This document shows positions 11,126 through 21,707 of a DNA stretch of 23,145 bases, piece by piece (position 1 is the first letter of the stretch; each line of letters opens with the position of its first letter). The position numbers were made by a program, and so were the translations under genes. The stretch spans positions 121,441 through 144,585 of the forward strand of contig CAUDNR010004411.1 of NCBI GenBank assembly GCA_958430865.1, written 5' to 3'. This DNA comes from Entrophospora sp. SA101 (lineage: Eukaryota > Glomeromycota > Glomeromycetes > Entrophosporales > Entrophosporaceae). The notes under the pieces are model-generated. The model searched no databases and was not told the origin of the DNA. It was given only the letters and a program-made list of their open reading frames with translations.

Positions 11126-12620
11126 ATTAGGAAAGAATGAAGCAGTCTCATCATTTTGTTTTTTAATCGGTTCAATACTAATAATAATATTATTATTTTT
11201 TGAAATTTTTAATATTTAATTTAATGTTATTTTCTTTAAAAAAAAAAATTAAATAATATATTAATTGTAATGAATAACCTTTTATCTTCATCACCAATGG
11301 TTTCATTTAACATTCTTTTTATGTGGGATTTACTAACAGGTAAAGCTTGTAATAATGCAAACCCTACACCAGGAATCTTGAAGAAGCATATTGCTAGAAA
11401 ATTGTTCATTAAAAAAAATAAAAAAGTAAAGTATGTTGATAGGAACTTTTTATTATTATTCAAATAATTTTCTTAAAGTAATAAATATTTTATTACCTAA
11501 TACACGGGCACAAAAAGATATCACATTGGAGTATACACCTTTTTGATTTAATCTATCAATAGCATAGTTCAAAGTGTTCATTAAAGCAGCACGATAAGTA
11601 AATATTGTCTCTATAGGAATATCCACATAATTAACAGTTGCAGTTTGAGGAATTGGTCCAATGTGATCTACATCAAGCAAAATTTGATGTTAATACTTTT
11701 GTTGAATTATTATAGTGATTTATTGCTTCTTTCTTACCTAAATTGTCAAATTCATTTCTAAAATTAATATTAAAATTAATTTAATAATTTATAATGATTA
11801 CTAAATAAATAAATAAATAAATAAATAAAATAAATAAATAAATAAATAAATAAATAAATGATAGTTTTTATTAACCTAGTCATCAACATCAAAATGCATT
11901 CAAAATACAAAGTACGATCGGTGTAAGCTGCTTCAGGTAAAAATGTTATCAGAAGATTCCACCTTAGGTGAGTCAAAAAATTGATTAAAATTATTAAATG
12001 TATAAGTTATTGTTTGTGATTAAATTACTACGATGTAATATTACCATTTCAAAAATATCATTCGACCATATTGCAGTCCTTTATCAGATGAGTTTACTAT
12101 ATAATTGTTATACAATTATTCAAATATAATTATTAATAATGAATTAGAGAATTGAAGAAAAAAATCAATTGAAAGAAATTTAATAATTTTTTTTACCTGT
12201 TATATGTTTCTTTAACCAAGGAATTACTATGGCTTTTAGAGTTTCAACTTTGTGACGATCTTTAGATTGAAATCTGTTCTTTAAAAATAAACATGTATGT
12301 ATATATGCTTAATAAATAATGGCTTTCAAAGTACTATTAAAAATTAATTTTTAATAGTTGAAAACAAAAACTGACTTGTCCAAAGCTTTTCCTAGACTCT
12401 TGTATTCAGAATCTTGTAACTGGCTCCAAGCTTTAAATAATTTATATTTGGTATTTGATTTTTTTTTAGTCTCAGAAGTAGATGTATCCATGCTGGGTGA
12501 GATAGAGGTAAGGGAGGTGGAGGAATTGTTATTGGTTAGCAAAGAAATAAATTTATTTTTAATTTTTTTGTCTGATTGTCGTGTTGTTGTTGTTGTGGTA
12601 GTCTTGGCGGTGACTGTCAT
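11105..12620 (-). CDS. DUF1765-like fungal protein, 3'-truncated at the CWC22 junction
   Basis: Eight exons join in phase on the minus strand: 12620-12372, 12278-12197, 12078-12045, 11962-11876, 11757-11738, 11667-11497, 11393-11279, 11177 to a stop at 11107-11105, giving 276 residues. The N-terminus is Thr/Ser/Lys-rich, followed by KLFKAWSQLQDSEYKSLGKA. Further on: RHKVETLKAIVIPWLKKH, GRMIFLKWWNLLITFLPE, YTDRTLYFECILMLMTR, NVISFCARVLA, FFKIPGVGFALLQALPVSKS, SFFPNHLK. The pattern (R..LR..LLP, KWWN.LL, DR.xYLEC, PGV...LL..LP, FP.HLK) recalls the fungal DUF1765 (UPF0592) family, whose function is unknown. This is recall, not a search. Family members are several hundred residues longer, so the gene appears cut right after NHLK. 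The following TGY-stop reads into the CWC22 intron tail. The start at 12620 is the first ATG after the divergent spacer. Confidence 0.55.
11798..11859. repeat. (AAAT)n microsatellite in DUF1765-like intron
   Basis: AAAT tetranucleotides in near-perfect tandem fill the intron between exons 11962-11876 and 11757-11738. Confidence 0.85.
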
Positions 12621-12887
12621 TTCTGCTGGATTAAGTTACAACCAATTATTTAATGGTCGATATTTTTCTATCGAGAAAAAAATCCGAATATATGATATTC
12701 AACGAAAATAGACTTTTTTTTTATATAAATATATGAAGCTTATGATTATCAGCACAGCTGATGGAGATGGTTCTTTTTGTATCTTTTTTTTTAATTTATT
12801 AAATTTATATTTTTTCTAAAGGGGTTTTTTTTTTAAAAAAAATTTTAAAAAATTTTGCCCAAATAAAATTGATCATGAAAAATATTT

Positions 12888-13199
12888 GTGAAACAAAAAA
12901 CAATACTAACACTAAGAATAATAATAATCATACATGTGAATACATTCACAAGTTTTGACATATCTATCTATTTTGGTCATTCATTCATCTCGCAAGTTTT
13001 GACGTATTTATGTAATTTAAATTTTAGACGGCTCCTTCGTATTGTATATGGACATCTGAATGGATATATCATCCATTCTCCTGAAACTTACAATTCAGTA
13101 GCGTATCTACCAGTAAATATTGATATATTAACTGGCAGAATTTTAAGCAAACCCGTGACCAAGGACCAATCTGTTCTCTACAACAAACTTTATAATTAA
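12888..13199 (+). CDS. Unrecognised plus-strand open frame, possibly a 3' exon
   Basis: The last 57 codons (RRLLRIVYGHLNGYIIHSPE ... NIDILTGRILSKPVTKD) have more balanced base use than the surroundings and end in TAA at 13197-13199. A TTTTAG near 13027 could be a splice acceptor. The N-terminal part is Ile-rich and looks non-coding. I recognise no family and no upstream exon. It lies downstream of the divergent spacer from the DUF1765-like gene (12621-12887), which holds long T/A runs. It may be a relic of a gene whose 5' part is gone. Confidence 0.3.
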   Translation: MKQKTILTLRIIIIIHVNTFTSFDISIYFGHSFISQVLTYLCNLNFRRLLRIVYGHLNGYIIHSPETYNSVAYLPVNIDILTGRILSKPVTKDQSVLYNKLYN

Positions 13200-13279
13200 A
13201 TTCTAATATTGTTGTGACATTTTATTGTAATACATTAAATTACTCATGTCGATAAAATCATATATTAATATATACCGAA

Positions 13280-13419
13280 CTCGTGATAGGCCTCGGATAA
13301 TTATAGTAAAAAAAAAATGGACCAAAAAAGGAAACTAGCTTGCCATTTAGTAAGGCAACTTTTTATGATGCCTTACATACCACCAGTTCAATTATAATTA
13401 TCCGAGGTGATCTCGTGAT
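13280..13419. mobile_element. hAT-like miniature element, copy 2, with 8-bp target duplication
   Basis: A perfect 8-bp direct repeat, CTCGTGAT, at 13280-13287 and 13412-13419 flanks a 124-bp element. Its ends, around CCTCGGATAATTATA (13291-13305) and the complement ending near 13407, form an inverted repeat. The right end matches the terminal repeat of the element at 2541-2922 (ACCAGTTCAATTATAATT), and both share internal AAGGAAACT and CTTACATACCA words, so they are one family. There is no coding capacity. Confidence 0.78.
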
Positions 13420-13907
13420 TTGACGATCTAAAATTCTTTTTATACAGTGCGGAATCATTTAGTCAATTCATCTAAAAAAATTTGTCAATTTTTTTTTTCA
13501 TATATTTTGAATGAGAGTTATGCAATAATAAATTTTGTATAGTGCGACTCGAAAGTTAAAAAATTTAAAATATAATGTGTGATCCACATGTTGAGTTTTA
13601 AAAAAACCATTCGTTCAATTCAGCTTTAAAAGGGAGACAGTCAATGCTCGGAAATGCAATAATAATTTGTGTTACCATACTTTGATTAATAAACAATGGA
13701 CACATGAATTATATAAATTTAGTAAAGGCTATTAAACTTCAAGTTTTTTCTTTGAACCAAACCATTTGAAACTGTTGTATGTGAAATTGAGACTATGCAA
13801 TTTGAAATCCATAATGAAAAGTTTGGATGAGTGTTTGGATATGAGATTCTGATTGGCTAATTTGATATGTGAATTACAAATTCATCCATTGTTGATCATG
13901 AATAAAG

Positions 13908-14204
13908 ACACTTGCCGTAAATAGCCGTTGGCAGCTGCCATTTGCTGTATGTAGATACGGCTTCGCAAATAACTACGACTGCTGCAAATATTTTCAAGAT
14001 TAAATGTAATTATTGTCATTTAGCCATATTAGTCACGAGAAAATTTTCTTGAATTATTTGTGATCTGCAGTAGCTAAATTTTTGAATTCAATTTCATTTA
14101 TTTCATTTATTTCATTTACAGTGAAAATTTGCCGTAAATATTTTATAATGGTAACTACCCTATGGTAGTTACCATCGCCACAAATAACTAATTACGGCAG
14201 GTGT
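13908..14204. mobile_element. About 300-bp inverted-repeat element with internal hairpin
   Basis: ACACTTGCCGTAA at 13908-13920 is matched by TTACGGCAGGTGT at 14192-14204: 12 of 13 bases pair, and the A/T-rich flank extends the pairing a little. The GCCGTAAATA word recurs inside (about 14131-14140). A near-perfect hairpin, ATGGTAACTACC with GGTAGTTACCAT, lies at 14149-14176. A target duplication is not clear. It is most likely a non-autonomous DNA element of a third family. Confidence 0.6.
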
Positions 14205-14988
14205 TTTTTAGAAACAATGATGCTTTAGACAATTATCGTGCAGCCCACTATGATTTTGATCGTGTAACCTGACCCAATATTTTTCACGGTTATGACATAA
14301 TCTAAGCAATATCGGTCAGTGACGTCAGTGACCATCATATTGAATTTTTAGTATATACATACAGTATGTGTACGCGACATAGTAAATATCATAAAATTAA
14401 AAAATTTAATTATCTTATTTATATTATTAGCAATTCATCGATTTAATTAATTTAATTACAATTTGGCAATTTGTATATTTAATGGCAACTACTTATTATT
14501 ATTATTAGTGATATTAAAACTACAATTACCTTTATTGAATATTTGTGCAATGTCTTCCTTAATACCATTTATTTCTGCATCATTTTTTACTTATACCATA
14601 AGAAGAAACGTTAAAACCTGTGGTCAATTTTCGAGATGAAGATTTTTTGAAAATTTTTCAATTTATCTTTTAAGGTACATAGAACAATCAATTTTTATTT
14701 ATATGCAATAAGACTTCAGTATGTTATATAATTTGATATGAAAAAGGATTTCTACTTAATAAATAAGAACGATTAGGTTAATAAAAAATTTAGTTTTATT
14801 ATGTCAAAGTCACTTGATTATTTTTGATGATCGACAAAAGTTCATATATTTTTGTCCAGTGAGTGTATAATTGATCAGTCAATCCGGGGTTTTTTTATGG
14901 ATATTCGAGTTGATCATCCTCTCACTTTTCATAGTAGATCATTTTTAAAAACGCGTCAAACCAACCAACCCATCTTATTATTTATAAA
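14205..14988. other. Intergenic region upstream of MIP1
   Basis: No gene or repeat is recognised. It is AT-rich with short TTATTA runs and should hold the MIP1 promoter and 5' UTR. An ACCAACCAACC tract lies 25-35 bp before the start codon. Confidence 0.45.
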
Positions 14989-17900
14989 ATGATAAAATTT
15001 GGAAATTCAAAGTTTTTAAAACACACTTCTATGTTTTATAATACGAGATTTTCAAGAATAGATGTATCTTTGCACCAAAAAAGCTACATTAAATTTAATA
15101 ATAATAAACAATTATCAACATCAACATCACCTTCGTCAACTGCAACAATGAGAAATAATAATAGATTCCCCTTACTTTTTATTGTTTCTTTAATATTAAA
15201 GTTTTATAAAATTCAAAAATATGCTGGTATTTGATTTTTTTAATCAAAGGTTGTCAAACTGATTTTTAGTCGATTTGGTTTTATTTTATTATTATTTTTT
15301 TTACTACACCAAATCTATTCAAAAATCAGACTTAAAATTTTTACAATCAATCAATTAATTGGCTTATATTTTATTTATATAGATGTTAATCCATCAGGTG
15401 TTAAAATGTTACCAGAATGGCTTTATGAGAGTATATTTAAACGTAAGAAGCGGCCTGAGCTTAATCAAAAACATATAATTATATCTTTAAATCATTTGAA
15501 AAAAAATGATTTACTTGAAAAAAAGTTAGAAGAATTTCCATCTCTACCACCGCAATTCAATTTACCAAAATTAACAAGGAATACAATAGCAGAACATTTT
15601 TGGTATTTAGGTTATCAACAAGCAAGTCCACATATTAAACTTGCTAAAGAGTTTGCAAACTTAAGAAAATTACCTGAAATGCCATCGCCATCAGATTGGA
15701 AATTTGAACCAGGTTGGGTTCGTTATGTAAAAAATAAAGTACCAGAACCTGTGGATTATCCTAGGGAGCAGATTTTATGTTTTGATGTGGAAACAATGTC
15801 TAGTTATGGTGATTATGGTATGATTGCCTGCGCTGCTTCTCCCACTGCTTGGTATGCTTGGACTTCACCAAGGTTAATTGAATATAAACAAGGAATTCAA
15901 TCAACCAATAATGATAATAATAATAATGATGATGATGATAATTCCAAACAAATTGGTAATTTGATTCCTATGGGTAATATTAGTCAAGATCGTATAATAA
16001 TTGGTCATAATGTAGGGTTTGATCGTGCACGTATTTTAGAAGAATATTCATGTAGCGGTTCTAAAAATAAATTTTTGGATACAATATGTTTACACATGGT
16101 TGTGAATGGTCTTTCCTCAACTCAACGCTCAACATGGATCAAGTATCAGAAAGCCATGCTTGAAAAAAATGAAAATTTTTTGAATGATGCGAAAAGATTT
16201 AAGCCTATATACGACATTAGTTCTATAAATAATCTTCAAGATGTCTATAGATTACATTGTCACGAAGATATTGACAAATCATTACAAGAAGTTTTTGTAA
16301 ATGGAACAATTGAGGATGTGCTAATACCAGGAATGTTTCAGAAAATTATGACTTATTGTGCTAATGATGTACTTGCTATTCATAGAATTTATTGTAAACT
16401 TTTACCTCAATTCTTTGATGTTTGCCCACATCCGGTATCATTTGCTGGAATGTTACATATGGGTAGTATGTTTTTACCGACTTCAAATGATTGGAATGAA
16501 CATGTTAATAAGATTGAGGATATCTTTCAATCACAACGTATGTCTATGGAACGAGATTTGGAAGATTTAGCATTAGCTACTTTGGAAGAAGGTATGAAAA
16601 ATCCTGACAAAGTGGAGCAAGATGAATTCTTGAAACAATTGGATTGGTCACCTAGTTCAAATAATGCAAAATTTCTTCCCGGTTATCCTAAATGGTGTAG
16701 AGAAATTTATGATCCTAAAGAGGGTAGACTAAAATTATCTCATAGAATGAAAGTTACCCCTATTTTGTTACGTTTGAAGTGGAAAGAATTTCCATTATAT
16801 TATTCAATGCAATATGGTTGGACTTATAGAGTACCAAAAAATTCTAATTATAAAACTAATGAAAAGCCATGTGTATTTGAAGTGGAAAGTATTGATAATG
16901 ATTTGTCATCTAGTTTTCAATTACAAAGGGATTTCACATCTGCTAATTTAAATGATGCCACAGAATTCAAAAAAGAATATATGCTAGTTGATGATGATGA
17001 TAATAATATTAATAATAATATTAATAGTATTGTCAATGTTGATGTTGATTATGGAAATGCCGTTGATGATGTTGTTGATGTAAATGAAAATGATAAATCA
17101 TCACCAGATGTTGGATTTTTCGAATCTTTAATAAAAGAAGCGAAATCAAAAAAACATTTAAAAGCAGAAAAAGAATTAGTAGAATCAAAGAGAAAATCAA
17201 AACCTAAACAAAAATCGTTATTGGGTGGTGACGAGTTGCTTGCAAGTGATAAAAATGGAATTTATTATTGTGTTCCTAATAAGCTTAATGATGAATCACG
17301 TTGTATGACACCTTTTTCAAAAAAGTATTTTAGTGATTATGAAAAAAAAATAATAACATCAGAGTTCGACAGTATAACCAAAAATGTATTTGATACAAGT
17401 GTTAGTTGCTCATATTGGATATCAGTTAGAGAACGTGCATTGGGCCAGATGGTGGTATATGAAAATCATCCTGAAATTAGAAACCATAATAAAAATATGG
17501 GATTTAAAAAATTTAATAATAATCAGAATAATAGTAATGACGGTGATGGTGATGGAAAGATTGGAATGATTTTACCACAAACAATAGCGATGGGAACTAT
17601 TACACGTCGTTCTGTCGAAAGTACCTGGATGACCGTTAGTAATATCGAGGAAAATCGAGTAGGATCAGAACTTAAGGCTTTAATACAAGCTCCAAAAGGT
17701 TATAAAATAATTGGAGCAGATGTGGATTCAGAGGAGTTGTGGATATCAAGTCTAATTGGTGATTCACAATTTGGATTTCATGGTTCAACAGCTATGAGTT
17801 GGATGACCATTCAAGGAAATAAAAGTGAGAGTACAGATATGCATTCACAAACGGCCAAAATTTTAAAAATTTCAAGATCTGATGCAAAAACATTTAATTA

Positions 17901-19123
17901 TGGTAGAATATACGGGGCTGGATTAAAGTTTGCAGCACAATTATTAAGACAATGTAATTTGAATATTACAGAAAAAGAAGCATCTGAACGCGCAGAAGAA
18001 TTATTTAATTTCACAAAAGGTAAAAGATTTGCATCAAAAAATATCAAAGATAACAAGAATAAACCCCAAAAAATACCTTATGATGATTTTTGGTATGGAG
18101 GAAGTGAAAGTTATATGTTTAATAGTTTGGAAGATATAGCATTTTCATTTGCACCTAGAACACCAGTTTTAAAATGTGGGATGACTGAAGCATTGAAAAA
18201 GGGGGCATCTAAATCTGAATATATGAGATCAAAGATAAATTGGGTAGTTCAATCATCCGGAGTTGACTATCTTCATTTGCTGTTGGTCTCTATGCAATAT
18301 TTGATTGAGAAGTATGATATAAAGGCAAGATTTATGATATCGATTTATGATGAAATAAGATTTCTTGTTGAAGAACATGATAGTTATCGGGCTGCGTTAG
18401 CATTGCAAATTAGTAATTTATGGACAAGAGCAATGTTTAGTTATATGATGGGAATTGAGGATTTACCATTGGTAAGATGTAATTTAATAATAAATGATTA
18501 ACTTTATTCATTACTTCAATACATTATATTAATTAATTAATTTACTTTTGCATATAAAGTCCACTGCGTTTTTTTCAACAGTTGATATTGATCATGTATT
18601 ACGTAAAGGCGCAGGCACAAGTTGTAAAACTGTATCTTATGACTGTAATATTGAAAATGGGGAGAGTTTGACTATTCATGAACTTTTGAAGCATCAAATT
18701 AGTTTACAAAAAAACAATAATTATCTTGAAGAAGATGTGATAAATTTCGGTACTTTCAATGTTAATAATAGTAGATTTAGGAAATCAAAGAAAAAAGATA
18801 ATTTATTGATATCACAACCAACAATACAATCTACATCACCGCCACCATTTTTATTGAAACAACATAATTCATATAAAGATGATTTGTTTCTTGAAATTCA
18901 ATCATTGTCAGAATCAAATCAAATCATCTCCAAGTTCAAAGAATTAACAACAACATCAACATTATCATCTTCTTCATTGCCACCACCACAACCGCCAACA
19001 ATAACAATGCCGTCAAGTGATCTTGAGGATGGTGAATCAAGACTCCTTTTGGATTTTAAACTACTACATAATAATAATAATAATAATAATCGTAATCATA
19101 ATCCGTTGAAAAAGTTTGCATAA
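14989..19123 (+). CDS. MIP1: Mitochondrial DNA polymerase gamma, three exons
   Basis: The family A replicase of mitochondrial DNA, with polymerase and 3'-5' proofreading domains. Exons 14989-15226, 15383-18471 and 18560-19123 (TAA) join in phase to 1296 residues. Exon 1 supplies a basic, Ser/Asn-rich probable presequence, and exon 2 opens with NPSGVKMLPEWLYESIF. Exonuclease motifs: I FDVET (D214, E216), II GHNVGFD (D293), III YCAND (D408). Polymerase motifs: TITRRSVESTW; A GADVDSEELW (D859); B RSDAKTFNYGRIYGAG (K915, Y919); C SIYDEIRF (D1069, E1070). The motif C histidine usual in POLG/MIP1 (HDE) is Tyr1068 here. An acidic Asn/Asp-rich insert (about residues 610-660) lies in the spacer. Exon 3 carries the conserved STAFFSTVDIDHVLRK and then a low-complexity tail of about 170 residues, comparable in place to the C-terminal extension of yeast Mip1. 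Without splicing at 18472 the frame would stop 30 bases later. Confidence 0.95.
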
Positions 19124-19149
19124 AATACAAATTTTTTTATTTATTTATT

Positions 19150-19609
19150 TTATTTCGGACAAGCATTTAGCAAATTTTTTTGTAATAATAATAATAAAAC
19201 TCCTGTTGTGACAACACCATACGTTAGGTGTAATATGCATGGTCTATGTAGTAATAAACTTTGTTTTTGACCAATTTCTCTAGTTTCAGGAAGATTATTA
19301 TCAAAGACAGTTTTTGGTATGTATGTATAATGAATTATCAAGATCAAGATATACCAAGGATTTTTCTTTTGATAATAAACTTAATATTATCAAGAAGAGA
19401 TTATTTCCAGCTTGGAGATTCTTGTCATTTAATGATGGCCATATGACCAGGTAGCAAATAAGATAGCCGGTCAGATATGTTTGTCTGAATGAATTGGTCA
19501 TATAATGCACGGGATTTCTATCAGAGGAAATATCAAGAGAAAAATCATAATAATAATACTTCAGTAGTGGCAAATGGAGAGATTGGGAATAAAAAGAAAT
19601 TTTAGTCAA
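19150..19609 (-). CDS. Possible small membrane-protein gene or relic, unrecognised
   Basis: Two overlapping minus-strand frames look partly coding. One (about 19530-19390) holds DRNPVHYMTNSFRQTYLTGY and a hydrophobic run ICYLVIW. The other (about 19310-19150) holds DNNLPETREIGQKQSLLLHR, then PCILHLTYGVVTTGVLLLLL, a plausible membrane helix, ending NACPK and TAA. An intron could join them, but I could not settle its ends. No family was recognised. It would converge with MIP1 (27 bp between ends) and follow PSD1 in tandem. It may equally be a relic. Confidence 0.3.
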
Positions 19610-20401
19610 TGAGTAATAGATATATGAATTAAAATGTATAATTTTATATATTATGCATTATGTATTTTAAATTTTCCAAGTGAAAAAAATTGATTAAGAA
19701 ACATTTCCTAATTTTTGACCAAATTTAATTTTCTGGCCAGGTTTTATAGAAAAATTAAAATTATCTGGTGCTTCAAAAACTAATACAATAGTAGAACCTA
19801 ATTGAAATCCACCTATTTCATCGCCAGTTCTTAAAGGCTGACCACCTAATAATTTACTAGCTTTCCTGTATGAAGCTTCCGTATATGTACCAACTGTTAA
19901 ATCTTCACCTTTATTTGTACAAAGTGCCTTTTTTTTTAATATAGAAAAGATTAAGTAAATTAATAAATAATATTTATAAACATATATTTGTATTAATAGC
20001 AAAGTAGAAGGTACCTTGTCGAAATTTATTTTTATAGATCCAACATTAGTTGCACCAACAGGAGTCATAGAAAAAAATCCATGTTTCCATCTCCCTAATA
20101 GCACAACACGTTCATTTAACACAAATAAATCTGTTAATATTCTCAACATATATGGTGAAACGGAATATAATTCTCCTAGATTATATATAAAAGTTAATTA
20201 ATTGATCAATAAATAAATAAATATATAGATAGATAGAATGTATATATACTGTATATGATATATCTGCAAAATGACATACCTGCAAAATGACGTCTATATT
20301 CAACAACCCAATTTGTTGGTGAATGAAATTTATGATAATCACCAGGTGCTAAATATACAACACAAAAATATAGCTTACTTTCTTCTTTGAAATGATGTCC
20401 A

Positions 20402-20711
20402 TGTATTGGACTAATTGGCCATAAAACACTTTTTGCTACAATTTCCTCCTTAGATTCATTGTTAATACTACTACCATCACTATTCTTGCTGCTGTTATTG
20501 GGAACAATTGACGCATCATCACCAATTGAACTTTCTTGTTTTTTGGAATCAACAAGATCATCCCCTAACAATGTATCCAATGAGTAGGTGATCCCATTAA
20601 CATTAGCAAATTCATTCTCATCTATTATAGCTATGTCTTCATTAATCGAATCGACATTGTCGACTTCAACTTCATGAATAGTAGTAGTTACATCATTATC
20701 TTTGTGATGAT
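20402..20711. repeat. 310-bp direct repeat, copy B, in PSD1
   Basis: Identical to 21222-21531 over all 310 bases by line-by-line comparison; the flanks differ at once on both sides. On the minus strand it encodes the low-complexity Asp/Ser/Asn linker of PSD1 ([10 protein letters not shown] ... SVLWPISPI). This copy is in frame with the downstream (C-terminal) part of the enzyme. Confidence 0.95.
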
Positions 20712-21221
20712 AGTGAATTGTTTTTTTCATTTTACAAACATTATCACATAGTTTTAAAAACGTATTTAAACATTCCCAATTCAGTTGCCTTCAAATCAAT
20801 AACTCCTCCTTTAAAATATCTTACTGCCCCAGGATATATTCACTTAGCAACATTTTTTCTGCTTAAAATAGAATCTTTAATTCATCGTAATATTCATACA
20901 ATCACCACAGTAATACAATTTGAGCAACCGAAGGGTAATAATAGTAATAATATTCCTCTAGATGCTGCAGATATTGGTATAGGATCCTTACCTGCAACTA
21001 ATATTAGAGTTGGTAGCAATAAAAACAATAATAATAGTAATTTAGATTATCACAGCAACGATGGAAATTCAAATTTAGGTAACAACGGTAATAACGTAAC
21101 GGAAATTGGCGCATCAGCAATTAATAATAATAATGATGTTATTAGTAATTCAGGTAAACCTAAAGTGTTAGATATGGCCAGTAAAAGGTTTGTTGAAACA
21201 ATGGTTGCTATTGTGGAAAAT
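20712..21221 (+). other. 510-bp foreign segment between the PSD1 repeats, open on the plus strand
   Basis: This block has no counterpart in PSD1. The plus strand is open through it (frame 20718-21407). Its first part looks like real protein ([35 protein letters not shown], then TTVIQFEQPKG). Next comes an Asn/Gly-rich low-complexity stretch and then KPKVLDMASKRFVETMVAIV. After 21221 the frame only continues as antisense of PSD1. I do not recognise the family. It resembles an internal exon fragment of another nuclear gene in opposite orientation. No inverted repeats or transposon ends are seen. Confidence 0.5.
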
Positions 21222-21531
21222 TGTATTGGACTAATTGGCCATAAAACACTTTTTGCTACAATTTCCTCCTTAGATTCATTGTTAATACTACTACCATCAC
21301 TATTCTTGCTGCTGTTATTGGGAACAATTGACGCATCATCACCAATTGAACTTTCTTGTTTTTTGGAATCAACAAGATCATCCCCTAACAATGTATCCAA
21401 TGAGTAGGTGATCCCATTAACATTAGCAAATTCATTCTCATCTATTATAGCTATGTCTTCATTAATCGAATCGACATTGTCGACTTCAACTTCATGAATA
21501 GTAGTAGTTACATCATTATCTTTGTGATGAT
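21222..21531. repeat. 310-bp direct repeat, copy A, in PSD1
   Basis: The partner of copy B. It is in frame with the upstream (N-terminal) part of PSD1 through KGKAYSLGAFLGKKNHH. After its end on the minus strand the frame runs about 57 codons into the foreign block and stops at about 21050. Confidence 0.95.
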
Positions 21532-21670
21532 TCTTTTTTCCCAAAAATGCACCCAAAGAATAAGCCTTTCCTTTAATTTGTTCTAATTTATCTTCTTTAA
21601 CCAAACCAAACATGACCACTTCACCATCTGCTGGCGATACCTATTCAATTTGATATAAATGTACACGCAC

Positions 21671-21671
<1 letters not shown>

Positions 21672-21702
<31 letters not shown>

Positions 21703-21707
21703 ATATA
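21672..21707. repeat. (TA)n microsatellite in PSD1 intron
   Basis: TATATATG/TATATA repeats lie in the intron between the exons starting 22002 and 21640. Confidence 0.8.

Noticed and set aside
11270..11467. Plus-strand frame of 65 codons
   Set aside because: It is antisense to the DUF1765-like exon at 11393-11279, whose minus-strand splice phases fit its neighbours.
12358..12711. Plus-strand frame of 117 codons
   Set aside because: It is the complement of the Thr/Ser-rich first exon of the DUF1765-like gene, with a Val run mirroring ACA/ACC repeats.
16358..16570. Overlapping frame inside MIP1
   Set aside because: It is a shifted-frame shadow of the well-conserved exonuclease/spacer coding sequence.
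18548..19123. Independent gene starting at ATG 18548
   Set aside because: The first four codons are intron sequence. Splicing at 18471/18560 joins the rest to MIP1 in phase and completes its conserved C-terminal motif.
20402..21531. Transposon insertion with long target duplication in PSD1
   Set aside because: A 310-bp duplication is far longer than any target-site duplication, and the insert has no terminal repeats.
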